Below, piece after piece: positions 55,495 through 63,009 of a DNA stretch of 64,000 nucleotides (the first letter of the stretch is position 1; each line of letters starts with the position of its first letter). The translations under genes and the position numbers were made by a program. Below the pieces are notes generated by a model. It ran no database searches and had not been told where the DNA came from. It worked only from the letters and a program-made list of their open reading frames with translations. This stretch comes from Halalkalibacillus sediminis (GTDB lineage Bacteria > Bacillota > Bacilli > Bacillales > Alkalibacillaceae), in NCBI RefSeq assembly GCF_002844535.1, contig NZ_PJNH01000001.1, positions 124,001 to 188,000 of the forward strand. Direction: 5' to 3'.

Positions 55495-56271
55495 ATGAAC
55501 TTTTCATTAGAAGGTAAGACTTATGTGGTAATGGGTGTAGCTAACAAGCGAAGTATTGCTTGGGGAATTGCACAAGCTTTACATGATGCAGGAGCTCGAT
55601 TGATTTTTACTTATGCAAGTGAACGTTTCGAAAAATCTGTCAGAGACCTAGCTGATTCACTCGATAGGGATGACTCCTATTTTTATGAATGTGATGTCAC
55701 CGATGATGAAGCAATTGAAAAGACATTCGCTGATATTAAAAATGATGTAGGGGTTATTCATGGTTTAGCACACTGCATCGCATTTGCGAAGAGAGAAGAT
55801 CTGCAAGGTGAATTCATAGACACTTCTAGAGATGGGTTTTTATTAGCTCAGAATATCAGCGCATTTTCTTTAGCTGCAGTTTCACGAGCGGCGAAAGACC
55901 TAATGACTGAAGGCGGAAGCATCATGACTTTGACTTACTTAGGTGGAGAACGCGTCGTTCAAAACTACAATGTCATGGGTGTTGCCAAAGCGAGCTTGGA
56001 TGCTACTGTAAAATATTTAGCAAACGACTTAGGAAAGCATGGAATCCGCGTAAACGCAATTTCAGCTGGGCCAATTCGTACACTGTCTGCTAAAGGTGTA
56101 GGTGACTTTAATTCAATTCTTAAAGAAATTGAAGAAAGAGCACCACTTCGTAAACCAGTAACTCAAGAAGAGGTCGGCGATGCAGCTTATTTCTTGATGA
56201 GTCGATTGTCACGAGGCATTACTGGGGAAATCATTCATGTAGATTCAGGATATAGTATCCTGGGTAGATAA
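55495..56271 (+). CDS. fabI: Enoyl-ACP reductase FabI
   Basis: FabI does the last step of each fatty-acid elongation cycle. The 258-residue short-chain dehydrogenase has the NAD motif GVANKRSIAWGIAQAL near residue 14, HCIAFAKREDL near 93 and catalytic Tyr-Lys in YNVMGVAKASL (Tyr near 157, Lys near 164). TTGGAGG precedes the ATG by seven to nine bases. It is monocistronic here and controlled by a FapR-like operator. In B. subtilis fabI lies next to cotO, the same order as here, with the extra element between. Confidence 0.97.
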   Translation: MNFSLEGKTYVVMGVANKRSIAWGIAQALHDAGARLIFTYASERFEKSVRDLADSLDRDDSYFYECDVTDDEAIEKTFADIKNDVGVIHGLAHCIAFAKREDLQGEFIDTSRDGFLLAQNISAFSLAAVSRAAKDLMTEGGSIMTLTYLGGERVVQNYNVMGVAKASLDATVKYLANDLGKHGIRVNAISAGPIRTLSAKGVGDFNSILKEIEERAPLRKPVTQEEVGDAAYFLMSRLSRGITGEIIHVDSGYSILGR

Positions 56272-56283
56272 AAATCTGAATTG

Positions 56284-56330
56284 AAATCTTCGAACTTCTT
56301 CTCAAAAGAGGAGGGTTCGGAGATTTTTTA
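56284..56330 (+). terminator. Terminator after fabI
   Basis: AAATCTTCGAAC pairs with GTTCGGAGATTT and a T tract follows. The mobile element is inserted in this T-rich tail. Confidence 0.85.
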
Positions 56331-56333
56331 TTT
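56326..56333. repeat. Target-site duplication, left copy
   Basis: TTTTATTT directly precedes the left inverted terminal repeat and is repeated exactly at 56543-56550. Confidence 0.8.
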
Positions 56334-56542
56334 GGCTCTGTTAAAGTTTGTTGATGATTCTGACGAAGCGCTTACCGACGGATGCTTTTTGACGACCTGG
56401 ATGGTCTAGTGTCGGCTTTGGCCACAGGACGTGGCCGTTTGTAGCCGACTAGGAGTCACCGTCAGGCGCGTTTTGTCAGAATCAACAAGGTAGCACTCAA
56501 TTTCGTTCTTCTCAATTAATAACAATGGACTTTAACAGAACC
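56334..56542. mobile_element. Non-autonomous 209-bp transposable element (MITE)
   Basis: The element is bounded by inverted terminal repeats GGCTCTGTTAAAGT (56334-56347) and ACTTTAACAGAACC (56529-56542), 13 of 14 matching, and flanked by the exact 8-bp duplication TTTTATTT. Inside, 56349-56371 pairs imperfectly with 56466-56487, and a core stem (56406-56425 with 56431-56452) closes on a five-base loop. The core is clearly GC-richer than the surroundings. No ORF of note is present, so it would need a transposase in trans. The 8-bp duplication and GGTTCTGTT ends recall IS6-family elements. Confidence 0.8.
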
Positions 56543-56550
56543 TTTTATTT
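56543..56550. repeat. Target-site duplication, right copy
   Basis: TTTTATTT directly follows the right inverted terminal repeat and equals 56326-56333. Confidence 0.8.
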
Positions 56551-56634
56551 AAATGTATTGTTTTCATCCGACCAAAATTTTGCGATTCTTATTTAAAGAC
56601 CCGACAAATGGCAAGTACTTCGTAGCTGAGATTC

Positions 56635-56662
56635 ACTCCGCCCAATTCTTTCGCATATAATA
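56635..56662 (+). promoter_or_regulatory. SigK-type promoter of cotO
   Basis: -10 CATATAATA (56654-56662) matches CATANNNTA and an AC -35 lies 17 bases upstream (56635-56636). Confidence 0.7.
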
Positions 56663-56692
56663 CATCAGATTATATGAGAGGAGATAACACGC

Positions 56693-57061
56693 ATGGCAGA
56701 TCGCTTTACGAAGCCTCCAGTGCTTTATATCGCCCAGAAGAAAGAATACTTACCAAACGTTTCAGCTCAATCCTTCTACTATAAAACTGAGGATCAAGTT
56801 TCATCCAATTCTAAGAAAAAGAAATCTGGCAATAGGTCGAACTTTCAAAAATTTAGTTTACAGGAGAAATTAAATTACTTGAAAGATATGCCTAGTATCA
56901 TTCCTAAGTTGACATGTGAAGTATCAACAGGGAACGGAACATATAGAGGAATTGTTGAAGAAATAACTCAGGAAGTAATCGTAATGAGGAACCAAGAAAC
57001 ACTTTTGAAAGAAAAGCTTTTAGTTTCAACGGTTAAAGATATTAGATTGTTAAGTTTTTAA
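56693..57061 (+). CDS. cotO: Spore coat protein CotO
   Basis: This 122-residue protein opens with the CotO-type segment PVLYIAQKKEYLPNVSAQ, has a Lys/Ser-rich middle (residues 40-52) and ends with VEEITQEVIVMRNQE and KDIRLLSF. CotO helps assemble the outer coat or crust. GAGAGGAG precedes the ATG, and a SigK promoter lies upstream. B. subtilis cotO follows fabI and precedes cotZ, which matches here. Homologues diverge quickly, so the call rests partly on context. Confidence 0.82.
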   Translation: MADRFTKPPVLYIAQKKEYLPNVSAQSFYYKTEDQVSSNSKKKKSGNRSNFQKFSLQEKLNYLKDMPSIIPKLTCEVSTGNGTYRGIVEEITQEVIVMRNQETLLKEKLLVSTVKDIRLLSF

Positions 57062-57077
57062 AAATTTTTACCCAAAA

Positions 57078-57114
57078 GAAAACGCTGACCAGTGATTGGT
57101 TCAGCGTTTTTAAT
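57078..57114. terminator. Bidirectional terminator between cotO and cotZ
   Basis: AAAACGCTGA pairs with TCAGCGTTTT, with a T run, between converging genes. Confidence 0.85.
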
Positions 57115-57123
57115 TGATTATTT

Positions 57124-57576
57124 TTATGAAATGGATCTTGTTGCTGGTAAACAAGTGACGTGACAGAAACATTTCAGATCCACCGTAATACATAGTCCGG
57201 TCCCTCTTAAGTTAGCAGTTTTCTGCTTTGTAGGGTCGTGATAATTTTGTTGAGAATCACTTGGGTCTCTTAGAAGTTCAAGTGTTGCACAACAATCATC
57301 ATCAACTTTTTTCACTCGGAAATAAAAGCTTGCGACCACCGTTCTCTGTTGGTTGTTCTGAACAGCGAACCCTTTGAATGGATCACATTTACAATAAAGT
57401 AGAACAGGTACCGTATCTAATCCTGTTGGAGAAGTAGTGTCTCCTAACAAATCTTCAATCGACTGCTTACAGCTGATATCGCAATCTTCTGCAACAATAT
57501 CATTCTGAGCGTCCACAATTTGTCTAAGAATATCACACACACAATTTTCACTACGATGCTCATCGCGACAAGACAT
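57124..57576 (-). CDS. cotZ: Cysteine-rich spore coat/crust protein CotZ (CotY/CotZ family)
   Basis: This 150-residue protein has about a dozen Cys residues, clustered at the start (MSCRDEHRSENCVCDILRQIVDAQN) and end (CITVDLKCFCHVTCLPA), with VPVLLYCKCDPFKGFAVQNNQQRTVVASFYFRVKKVDDDCCATLELL in between, exactly the CotY/CotZ layout. It builds the crust through disulphide-linked arrays. Only one of the pair is seen here; B. subtilis has both. GAAAGGGG precedes the ATG. It faces cotO across a bidirectional terminator. A SigK promoter lies upstream. Confidence 0.92.
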   Translation of the reverse strand: MSCRDEHRSENCVCDILRQIVDAQNDIVAEDCDISCKQSIEDLLGDTTSPTGLDTVPVLLYCKCDPFKGFAVQNNQQRTVVASFYFRVKKVDDDCCATLELLRDPSDSQQNYHDPTKQKTANLRGTGLCITVDLKCFCHVTCLPATRSIS

Positions 57577-57616
57577 TTAATATCCCCTTTCTGGTCCAAT
57601 GACCTTCATACAGTAA

Positions 57617-57643
57617 TAAACTATGCTTTTGAATCTGGGCGGT
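57617..57643 (-). promoter_or_regulatory. SigK-type promoter of cotZ
   Basis: On the minus strand CATAGTTTA (57617-57625) matches CATANNNTA and an AC -35 lies 16 bases upstream (57642-57643). Confidence 0.65.
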
Positions 57644-57764
57644 GTGGGCGGAAAGTATATTTTTCAATTATTGTTTTTCTCGAAAAAAGGGCGTTTGACC
57701 ATTCTGATTAAAAATGGATGAATATACTAATATCGATATCATGGCTAACTAAAGGAGTGAAAAT

Positions 57765-57971
57765 ATGTCTGATTCAAAAAAAGAAATACATGTAAAAGAC
57801 TTGGTGATCAAGGCAGATAATGTGATATTCGAACAACCGCGTAGAGAAAATCCTTTTTTTGGACCTAGAAAGATGGAAGAAGAAGCAATAGAAGATATCG
57901 ATAAAAGAGAAGATGTAGCCGAAGAAACTGATGATGATAACGATAGAAAACCTCCATTTTATTGGATATAA
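57765..57971 (+). CDS. Unrecognised 68-residue acidic protein
   Basis: I recognise no family. The protein has KEIHVKDLVIKADNVIFEQPRREN, then PFFGPRK, a very acidic middle (residues 37-58) and the end KPPFYWI. No hydrophobic helix is present. AAAGGAG lies nine bases before the ATG, so it is probably expressed. It lies divergent to cotZ in a coat-gene neighbourhood, which suggests but does not prove a spore role. A short hairpin follows. Confidence 0.65.
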   Translation: MSDSKKEIHVKDLVIKADNVIFEQPRRENPFFGPRKMEEEAIEDIDKREDVAEETDDDNDRKPPFYWI

Positions 57972-57983
57972 GGAGAAATCAGC

Positions 57984-58014
57984 AGGAACTCGTGTAAAAC
58001 GGGTTCCTTTTATT
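57984..58014 (+). terminator. Short terminator after the 68-residue ORF
   Basis: GGAACTCG pairs with CGGGTTCC (one G-U pair) and a T tract follows. Confidence 0.7.
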
Positions 58015-58054
58015 TAGTAAAACTATTTTCAAAGATGCTGGGAGGGCGGAGAAG

Positions 58055-58234
58055 ATGTATGATGGAAATTTCTATCAGATTTTTGAGCAATGGGGCAAAC
58101 TGTTTCAACCCCCAGAAAAGCAATTTAAAAAAGAAGAACAAAAATTCAACGATTGGGAAAAAATGTTGGATTCGGATGCTGAAAAGATAGGTAATTGGAT
58201 GGAGGAGTTAGGTAAATGGTTCGAATCTTCGTGA
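58055..58234 (+). CDS. Predicted 59-residue amphipathic protein
   Basis: An ATG at 58055 follows GGAGG and a closer CGGAG, opening a 59-codon frame ending at 58234. The product is rich in aromatic, Lys and Glu residues with Trp-containing repeats spaced regularly (FEQWGKLF, FNDWEKML, GNWMEELGKWFE), suggesting an amphipathic helical peptide. No family is recognised. The frame is short, so support comes from the ribosome site and the coherent composition. Neighbours are unknown small genes near cotZ. Confidence 0.55.
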   Translation: MYDGNFYQIFEQWGKLFQPPEKQFKKEEQKFNDWEKMLDSDAEKIGNWMEELGKWFESS

Positions 58235-58314
58235 AACGTACAAAAAAATTCCTTCTTGAACGAATATGTTAGTAACAAAACGGGTATTAGTTAAATAAGA
58301 GGAGGCGGATTCTG

Positions 58315-58617
58315 ATGGGTTATATTCTACCGATTGATCATAATCAATATAGCCAGTATCAACGTCGAACCATTGGTAACGAAAAGCCCTCTATATTTTT
58401 AGAGCGGACGTTCAGAACTGAGTTGAAAGGCATGCTTCATCATAGACGGTATAAATTGAATGATCAACTTCGAAAAGAAGAACATGGGAAACAACAAGAA
58501 CGCCGTCAATTGAAACACGAATTATATACCACTGATCAAACTGAAGTTGTTAAAAAAGATTATGCCCAGTTAGCAAAAATAACAGGAAAAGGTGAACATT
58601 TTAGCGAAATGATTTAA
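58315..58617 (+). CDS. Unrecognised 100-residue basic protein
   Basis: A strong AGAGGAGG site precedes the ATG. The product opens with GYILPIDHNQYSQYQRR, then is rich in Arg, Lys, Gln and Glu with no membrane segment (LKGMLHHRRYKLNDQLRKEEHGK). I recognise no family. It sits 30 bases before the MBL-hydrolase gene and may be coexpressed with it. A spore or DNA-binding role is conceivable but unsupported. Confidence 0.65.
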   Translation: MGYILPIDHNQYSQYQRRTIGNEKPSIFLERTFRTELKGMLHHRRYKLNDQLRKEEHGKQQERRQLKHELYTTDQTEVVKKDYAQLAKITGKGEHFSEMI

Positions 58618-58647
58618 GAAGACAAATTTTGAAGGAGTTTCGTTAGA

Positions 58648-59553
58648 ATGGACATGAAACAGATTAATGAACATTGCTATTATTTTTCAAGCTCTGTCAA
58701 TATTGGTTATGTACATGAAGGGGATCAAGGTTTAATAATTGATGCGGGAATCGATCAATCAGCTATACGGAAAGTGGTGAGACAGTTAGAGGATCACCAT
58801 TTGCCAATTACGCATTTATTCATTACTCATGCCCATGCAGACCATTATGGCGGGGCTTCTTATTTGCGTAAGAAATATGGGGTAAAAATAATTGCTCCTG
58901 AAATGGAAAGTGCAATCTTGAATTATCCGATATTAGAACCAATTTATATGTTCTCAGGTAATGAGCCAATTGAAGAACTGAGAAATAAATTCCTAGAGGG
59001 TCCGCCAATTGATGTTGATGAGGTGGTGAAGGAAGGTAGGTTTCTGGAGGATAATTTTGATTTAGAGTTAATAGCAACTCCTGGTCACAGTTATTATCAA
59101 CTCTGTGTTGCAACTCATGGAGTGCTATTTGCAGCAGATACTTACTTTGGTAAAAAAGAAATCGAAAAACATAAAATTCCCTATATTACGTGTGCAACAA
59201 AAACCATTGAAAGTTTAAACAAACTTCTCGATTATTCTTTTAACGGAGCAGTACCTGGTCACGGAGAATACGAAGAGAATTACAAAGAAACCGTTCGATA
59301 TAATATTGAATATCATAGGAAGTTATTGCATATGATATATGAGATTGTACAAGCATCCTCAACTAATATCTCTCATGAAGAGTTAGTTAGAGAGATGTGT
59401 GTGAAACGGAAGGTTAAAGCAGATCAATTATCAATGTTCTTGCTTTTTCGAACTGCTGTCACGTCCTACCTCACTTATTGGATTTATCGAGGGGACATTG
59501 TACATTCCATCCAGCAATTCCGCTGGGTGTTTCATATAAAGGAGGAAGGTTAA
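58648..59553 (+). CDS. MBL-fold metallo-hydrolase
   Basis: This 301-residue protein has the metallo-beta-lactamase HxHxDH motif ITHAHADHYGGASYL near residue 58, a downstream TPGHSYYQLC near 147, ADTYFG near 166 and the second His in VPGHGEYEEN near 205. All zinc ligands look intact. The C-terminus is a helical extension that ends at the plus-strand hairpin. Substrates of this broad superfamily range from glutathione thioesters to nucleic acids, so no reaction is assigned. GAAGGAG precedes the ATG. Confidence 0.9.
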   Translation: MDMKQINEHCYYFSSSVNIGYVHEGDQGLIIDAGIDQSAIRKVVRQLEDHHLPITHLFITHAHADHYGGASYLRKKYGVKIIAPEMESAILNYPILEPIYMFSGNEPIEELRNKFLEGPPIDVDEVVKEGRFLEDNFDLELIATPGHSYYQLCVATHGVLFAADTYFGKKEIEKHKIPYITCATKTIESLNKLLDYSFNGAVPGHGEYEENYKETVRYNIEYHRKLLHMIYEIVQASSTNISHEELVREMCVKRKVKADQLSMFLLFRTAVTSYLTYWIYRGDIVHSIQQFRWVFHIKEEG

Positions 59554-59576
59554 TTGCTAACCTTCCTTTTCTTTTG
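59543..59576 (+). terminator. Terminator overlapping the MBL-hydrolase stop codon
   Basis: AGGAAGGTTA pairs with TAACCTTCCT around GCA-type loop, with a T-rich tail. Confidence 0.8.
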
Positions 59577-59656
59577 TTTCATTTAGGTTCACTTTGCTTT
59601 TTCTGAACTTCAGAAGTATAGAGGTGAGTTAATAATTCAAGTATTTGTAAGCCTCT

Positions 59657-60328
59657 TTAATATCCCATCACGAACATTCCTGATTCTTTATCCCACTCTG
59701 CGTACATTACATCTTCTACTAAAAGTCCTTGGGTTTCGAGTTCTGCTTTGATTTCCTCTTCAGTGAGTTCAACTTCCTTCAAGTTTTCATAAATGATTTC
59801 CCCGTCAGATATCATGGTGATCGGAAGGTTAGTAGTTTGAGGGGGGAGGTTGAATTGTTCATTCGTAGGTGATTGATAATTGAATTTTTTTAACACACTG
59901 ATTGCACCATTCGTTTCGAATACAGCATATTCAACTTCTTTTAAAGAGAACACGTCTTTATCTCTTAATAAGTGCATTAACTGGTTAATATCTAGTTTAC
60001 ACTTTGTCATAACATCTTTCTGTATTTTTCCGCGCCGAATGACTAACGAAGGCTTACCCTCAAGGGTGGTCCGAGTCCGTCTGAATTTCTGAGTCAACCA
60101 TTCAATCACATAAAGCAAGACCCCCCATAATGCAATAGCATATAAAATCATTGATATTCCAACTTCGGGGTCGAACAATGCATTACCTACAAGTTCCCCC
60201 AATACGAGTGCTGCTATAAAATCGAATGCGCTGATCTGAGTGATTTGGGACTTACCTAGTACTTTAGTTAAAACGAATAGGGCTGAAAAACCAACTAATG
60301 AGTCGACTGTGATTTTCATAAAATCCAT
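59657..60328 (-). CDS. DUF421 (YetF/YcaP) membrane protein
   Basis: This 223-residue protein has three N-terminal helices (residues 8-25, 40-58 and 60-80) with GKSQITQISAFDFIAALVLGELVGN, then a DUF421 domain with LEGKPSLVIRRGKIQKDVM near 95 and LRDKDVFSLKEVEYAVFETNG near 128. Members such as B. subtilis YetF are membrane-sporulation or envelope proteins without a known reaction. ATG at 60328 follows GGTGA. An upstream GTG lies nearer a GAGAG. The product is encoded alone between two other genes on the same strand. Confidence 0.88.
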   Translation of the reverse strand: MDFMKITVDSLVGFSALFVLTKVLGKSQITQISAFDFIAALVLGELVGNALFDPEVGISMILYAIALWGVLLYVIEWLTQKFRRTRTTLEGKPSLVIRRGKIQKDVMTKCKLDINQLMHLLRDKDVFSLKEVEYAVFETNGAISVLKKFNYQSPTNEQFNLPPQTTNLPITMISDGEIIYENLKEVELTEEEIKAELETQGLLVEDVMYAEWDKESGMFVMGY

Positions 60329-60404
60329 TTGATTCACCAACTCTCCACGTCCTCATTATGGACTTTTCAATGCGCTTGCATACATTAAAATGAAAGTCGG
60401 TAAA

Positions 60405-60443
60405 CAAAAAAAGCCTCCCCACTTTTTTGTGGGAAAGCTAGTC
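60405..60443 (-). terminator. Terminator after yjcF
   Basis: On the minus strand an imperfect stem, AGCTTTCCCAC with GTGGGGAGGCT, is followed by seven T residues. Confidence 0.75.
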
Positions 60444-60447
60444 ATAT

Positions 60448-60876
60448 CTAAAGCTTTTTAATCATTGTTACGTGTGGAATACCTGCATCCATAAATTCAC
60501 CAGATACCGTTTCATAACCTAAGTTTTTATAAAAATCTTCGGCATGTGTTTGACCGTTCAATTTAGCTTTCTGGTAGCCTTCGATAAGGATGCGCTTTTC
60601 CATTTCACCAATGATTTGTTGACCATAATGGTTACCACGGACGTCTTTAAGTACGCATATTCGCTCGAGTTTTCCATACTCATCAACGAATCTCAAACGA
60701 CTTGCTGCGACGGGCTTGCCTTCTGGATCATATCCTACAAAATGGATGGAGGTCTCATCGTGCTCATCCATTTCTTCTTCCATAGGAACATTTTGCTCTT
60801 CTACAAAAACAATCTTGCGAATATTATATGCGTCTTCCAATTGTTGTCTGGACTCGACTTGTTTGATATTCAACAT
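60448..60876 (-). CDS. yjcF: GNAT N-acetyltransferase YjcF
   Basis: This 142-residue protein of the GNAT superfamily has RKIVFVEEQNVPMEEEMDEHD near residue 20, typical of the YjcF/ElaA branch, and VAASRLRFVDEYGKLERICVLKDVRGNHYGQQIIGEMEKR near 56-95 for the acetyl-CoA site. The ATG lies three bases after the yjcG stop. The only ribosome site is a weak GGGT. Operon yjcH-yjcG-yjcF, as in B. subtilis. Substrate unknown. Confidence 0.9.
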   Translation of the reverse strand: MLNIKQVESRQQLEDAYNIRKIVFVEEQNVPMEEEMDEHDETSIHFVGYDPEGKPVAASRLRFVDEYGKLERICVLKDVRGNHYGQQIIGEMEKRILIEGYQKAKLNGQTHAEDFYKNLGYETVSGEFMDAGIPHVTMIKKL

Positions 60877-60879
60877 GAT

Positions 60880-61398
60880 TTAGCGACCCAATTTAAAAGT
60901 TTCGTACACGGTCCAAGTTTTATCTTCTAATTGATATAACAATTGGAAACGATCAATTTGGTCTTTTAAATCGAAACTGGACATTTGCAGGCTGCCAAAA
61001 ATATCAGAGTGCTCATCTTCTGATAAATCCTGACTGATAGTAATATGTGGCACGAAAGAGAATTCACGTTGATCAGGGAAATTACCTTCATGCATTTTGT
61101 CACTCAAAGTCTGTAAGCTCTCGTTAGGTTCTACCTTGAGGTAAACCGTATTTGTGACAGGACTGAATGAACTTACCTTTTTAATTTCAATTTCAAACGG
61201 CTTGACTTGGCTTGAGATCTTCTCTAATTCTTCTTCGATTTTTGCAATTTCATCTTTATCAGCTTGAAATTTTTCCTTTAGAGTAATGTGAGGTGGTATA
61301 TAAGAATAATGTGGATCGTACCTCATACGATAGGAATTAGCAACATCTTGTACTTCTTTAGATGGAAAGATGGCAATACCATAGTTTAATTTTGACAA
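60880..61398 (-). CDS. yjcG: 2H phosphoesterase YjcG
   Basis: This 172-residue protein has the two HxTx motifs of the 2H (LigT-like) phosphoesterases: PPHITLKEKF near residue 36 and VPHITISQDL near 117. Its counterpart B. subtilis YjcG has the same layout. Family enzymes open cyclic phosphodiesters in RNA or nucleotides. The start is a TTG six bases after AGGAGGG. yjcF follows directly. Confidence 0.92.
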   Translation of the reverse strand: MSKLNYGIAIFPSKEVQDVANSYRMRYDPHYSYIPPHITLKEKFQADKDEIAKIEEELEKISSQVKPFEIEIKKVSSFSPVTNTVYLKVEPNESLQTLSDKMHEGNFPDQREFSFVPHITISQDLSEDEHSDIFGSLQMSSFDLKDQIDRFQLLYQLEDKTWTVYETFKLGR

Positions 61399-61495
61399 TT
61401 CAATCCCTCCTATAATCTATATACGAAATATTTGTCTATGAAGTCTAACTTTTATTATAACAAAAGTAAAGGTTAAAAATCTTGTGAAAAGTTGA

Positions 61496-62221
61496 TTATA
61501 CCCCAAAAATAGTTTGAATGGCACGGGGTAAATCCTTTTGCCATTGCTTCCAAGTGTGTTTTCCCTCTAATTCGTAGAAGGTATAGTCTTCTGTTTTTTT
61601 CTCTAATAGTTCTTGCAATTCCTTATTCGGTGTCAAAAAGTCATCAATTTCACCGTTTGTCGTTTCAACTTTTTCTTCTTCATCGCCAATTGTATGATAT
61701 ATGGACATTGAATCTAAGTGTTCTGATTCTTTGACCATATCCATTACACGTTCATCGACATACGGAGATTGCATGATTACTTTCCCGAAAGTATTCGGGT
61801 ATTTTAAGGCAGTCATTAATGACACTGTTCCTCCTAACGAATCACCCATCAACACACGACATGAACTTACGTGATAGCTAGGAAGCTCCTTGTCCAACAA
61901 TGGTACAACCTCAAAGCGAAGAAACTTAATATAATCTTCTTGTTTATCACTATCCGGATGATATTTATCCCAACGATCGTAGCGATCTTTATAGTGTATG
62001 CCAGCAAAAATTGTATTCTCTATAGAACCTTCATCATGTAATTTATCACTGACACGTGCTATTCGCCCTAGCTGATAATAGTCATTTCCATCTTGCATGA
62101 TGCATAAATGATATTTATATAAGGGTGAGTAATTTTCAGGACGATAAATCTTGATTGTGAAGGTTTCATTCATGTATTCACTTTCAATCTCTGTTTCAAT
62201 CATTGATCCATCTCTGCCCAA
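61496..62221 (-). CDS. yjcH: Esterase-family alpha/beta hydrolase YjcH
   Basis: This is a 241-residue putative esterase of the esterase D/enterochelin-esterase type. It has SPLYKYHLCIMQDGNDYY, the nucleophile elbow VLMGDSLGGTVSLMTALKYPNTFGKVIMQSP near residue 127 (Ser) and the late His in LEGKHTWKQWQKDLPRAI near 218. The start is chosen as a TTG (62221) eight bases after TTGGAGG. Upstream ATGs lack a site. It is the first gene of the yjcH-G-F set. Confidence 0.88.
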   Translation of the reverse strand: MGRDGSMIETEIESEYMNETFTIKIYRPENYSPLYKYHLCIMQDGNDYYQLGRIARVSDKLHDEGSIENTIFAGIHYKDRYDRWDKYHPDSDKQEDYIKFLRFEVVPLLDKELPSYHVSSCRVLMGDSLGGTVSLMTALKYPNTFGKVIMQSPYVDERVMDMVKESEHLDSMSIYHTIGDEEEKVETTNGEIDDFLTPNKELQELLEKKTEDYTFYELEGKHTWKQWQKDLPRAIQTIFGV

Positions 62222-62347
62222 GTTAAAAACCTCCAAGTTCATATATTTACATGAATATTTTATCATAAGTCGATTAGATGGCTAATAATTTGAATTTAAG
62301 TGATAAGTTGACCCGTGATATAATAAGAAGTGAAGGGGATGAAGAAA

Positions 62348-62908
62348 ATGAGCATTCATTCGAAGCATATCAAGAGCCAAGAGGTTGAAAAAGCTGCAAG
62401 AGAGCGATTAGAAGAACGCGGGGTCCCGATTTATAGTATTGCAGAAATCGTGTATCAGATGCAGAAGCCCTATAATGCTTCATTAACATTAGAAACTTGT
62501 ATAGAAAGTGTAGATCGCGTCTTGGAAAAGAGGGAGATTCAACACGCTATTCTTGTTGGTGTCGAACTAGATGTTTTAGCTGAAAAAAATCAGCTTACTG
62601 AACCTTTACAATCCTTAATCGCTAGCGATGAAGGGCTATTTGGTGTTGATGAAACAATTGCTCTAGGAGCTGCGCTCGGATATGGAAGTATTGCTGTAAC
62701 AACTTATGGTCATTTAGATAAACAAAAAGTAGGAATTATAGAAAAACTCGATACGAAAGATGGAGTTCAATGCCACACATTTTTAGATGATATCGTTGGG
62801 AGTATTGCTGCTAATGCCTCAAGTAGAATAGCCCATAAACTCAGAGATGAGGAAGATGGATTACCTGAAGAGGAAGTCATCCAAAGAGAGCAAGAACATA
62901 ACTTTTAA
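62348..62908 (+). CDS. Phosphatidylglycerophosphatase A family protein
   Basis: This 186-residue protein matches the PgpA family as found in Bacillaceae (B. subtilis YutG type): RGVPIYSIAEIVYQMQKPYN near residue 23, ESLIASDEGLFGVDETIALGAALGYGSIAVTTYG near 95 and HTFLDDIVGSIAANASSRIAH near 147, including the DD acid pair. In this branch the membrane helices of enterobacterial PgpA are absent. Phosphatidylglycerol synthesis is possible. ATG at 62348 follows AAGGGG by nine bases. A terminator follows. Confidence 0.85.
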   Translation: MSIHSKHIKSQEVEKAARERLEERGVPIYSIAEIVYQMQKPYNASLTLETCIESVDRVLEKREIQHAILVGVELDVLAEKNQLTEPLQSLIASDEGLFGVDETIALGAALGYGSIAVTTYGHLDKQKVGIIEKLDTKDGVQCHTFLDDIVGSIAANASSRIAHKLRDEEDGLPEEEVIQREQEHNF

Positions 62909-62927
62909 TTTAATATAATTTTAGAAA

Positions 62928-62965
62928 TAAAAAAGAACTTGCCAATCGGCAAGTTCTTTTTTGAT
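62928..62965. terminator. Bidirectional terminator between the PgpA-family gene and pcp
   Basis: AAAAAAGAACTTGCC pairs with GGCAAGTTCTTTTTT, with T runs both ways. Confidence 0.9.
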
Positions 62966-63009
62966 GAGAAAGAATATAATTGGCGAGTTTTCAACTTCAC
63001 TTATATTAC

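Noticed and set aside
56406-56452. Integron attC-like recombination site
   Set aside because: The hairpin lies inside an element with terminal inverted repeats and an 8-bp duplication, and there is no integrase or gene cassette nearby.
60544-60930. Plus-strand ORF of 128 codons
   Set aside because: It is antisense to yjcF and the end of yjcG and lacks a start signal.
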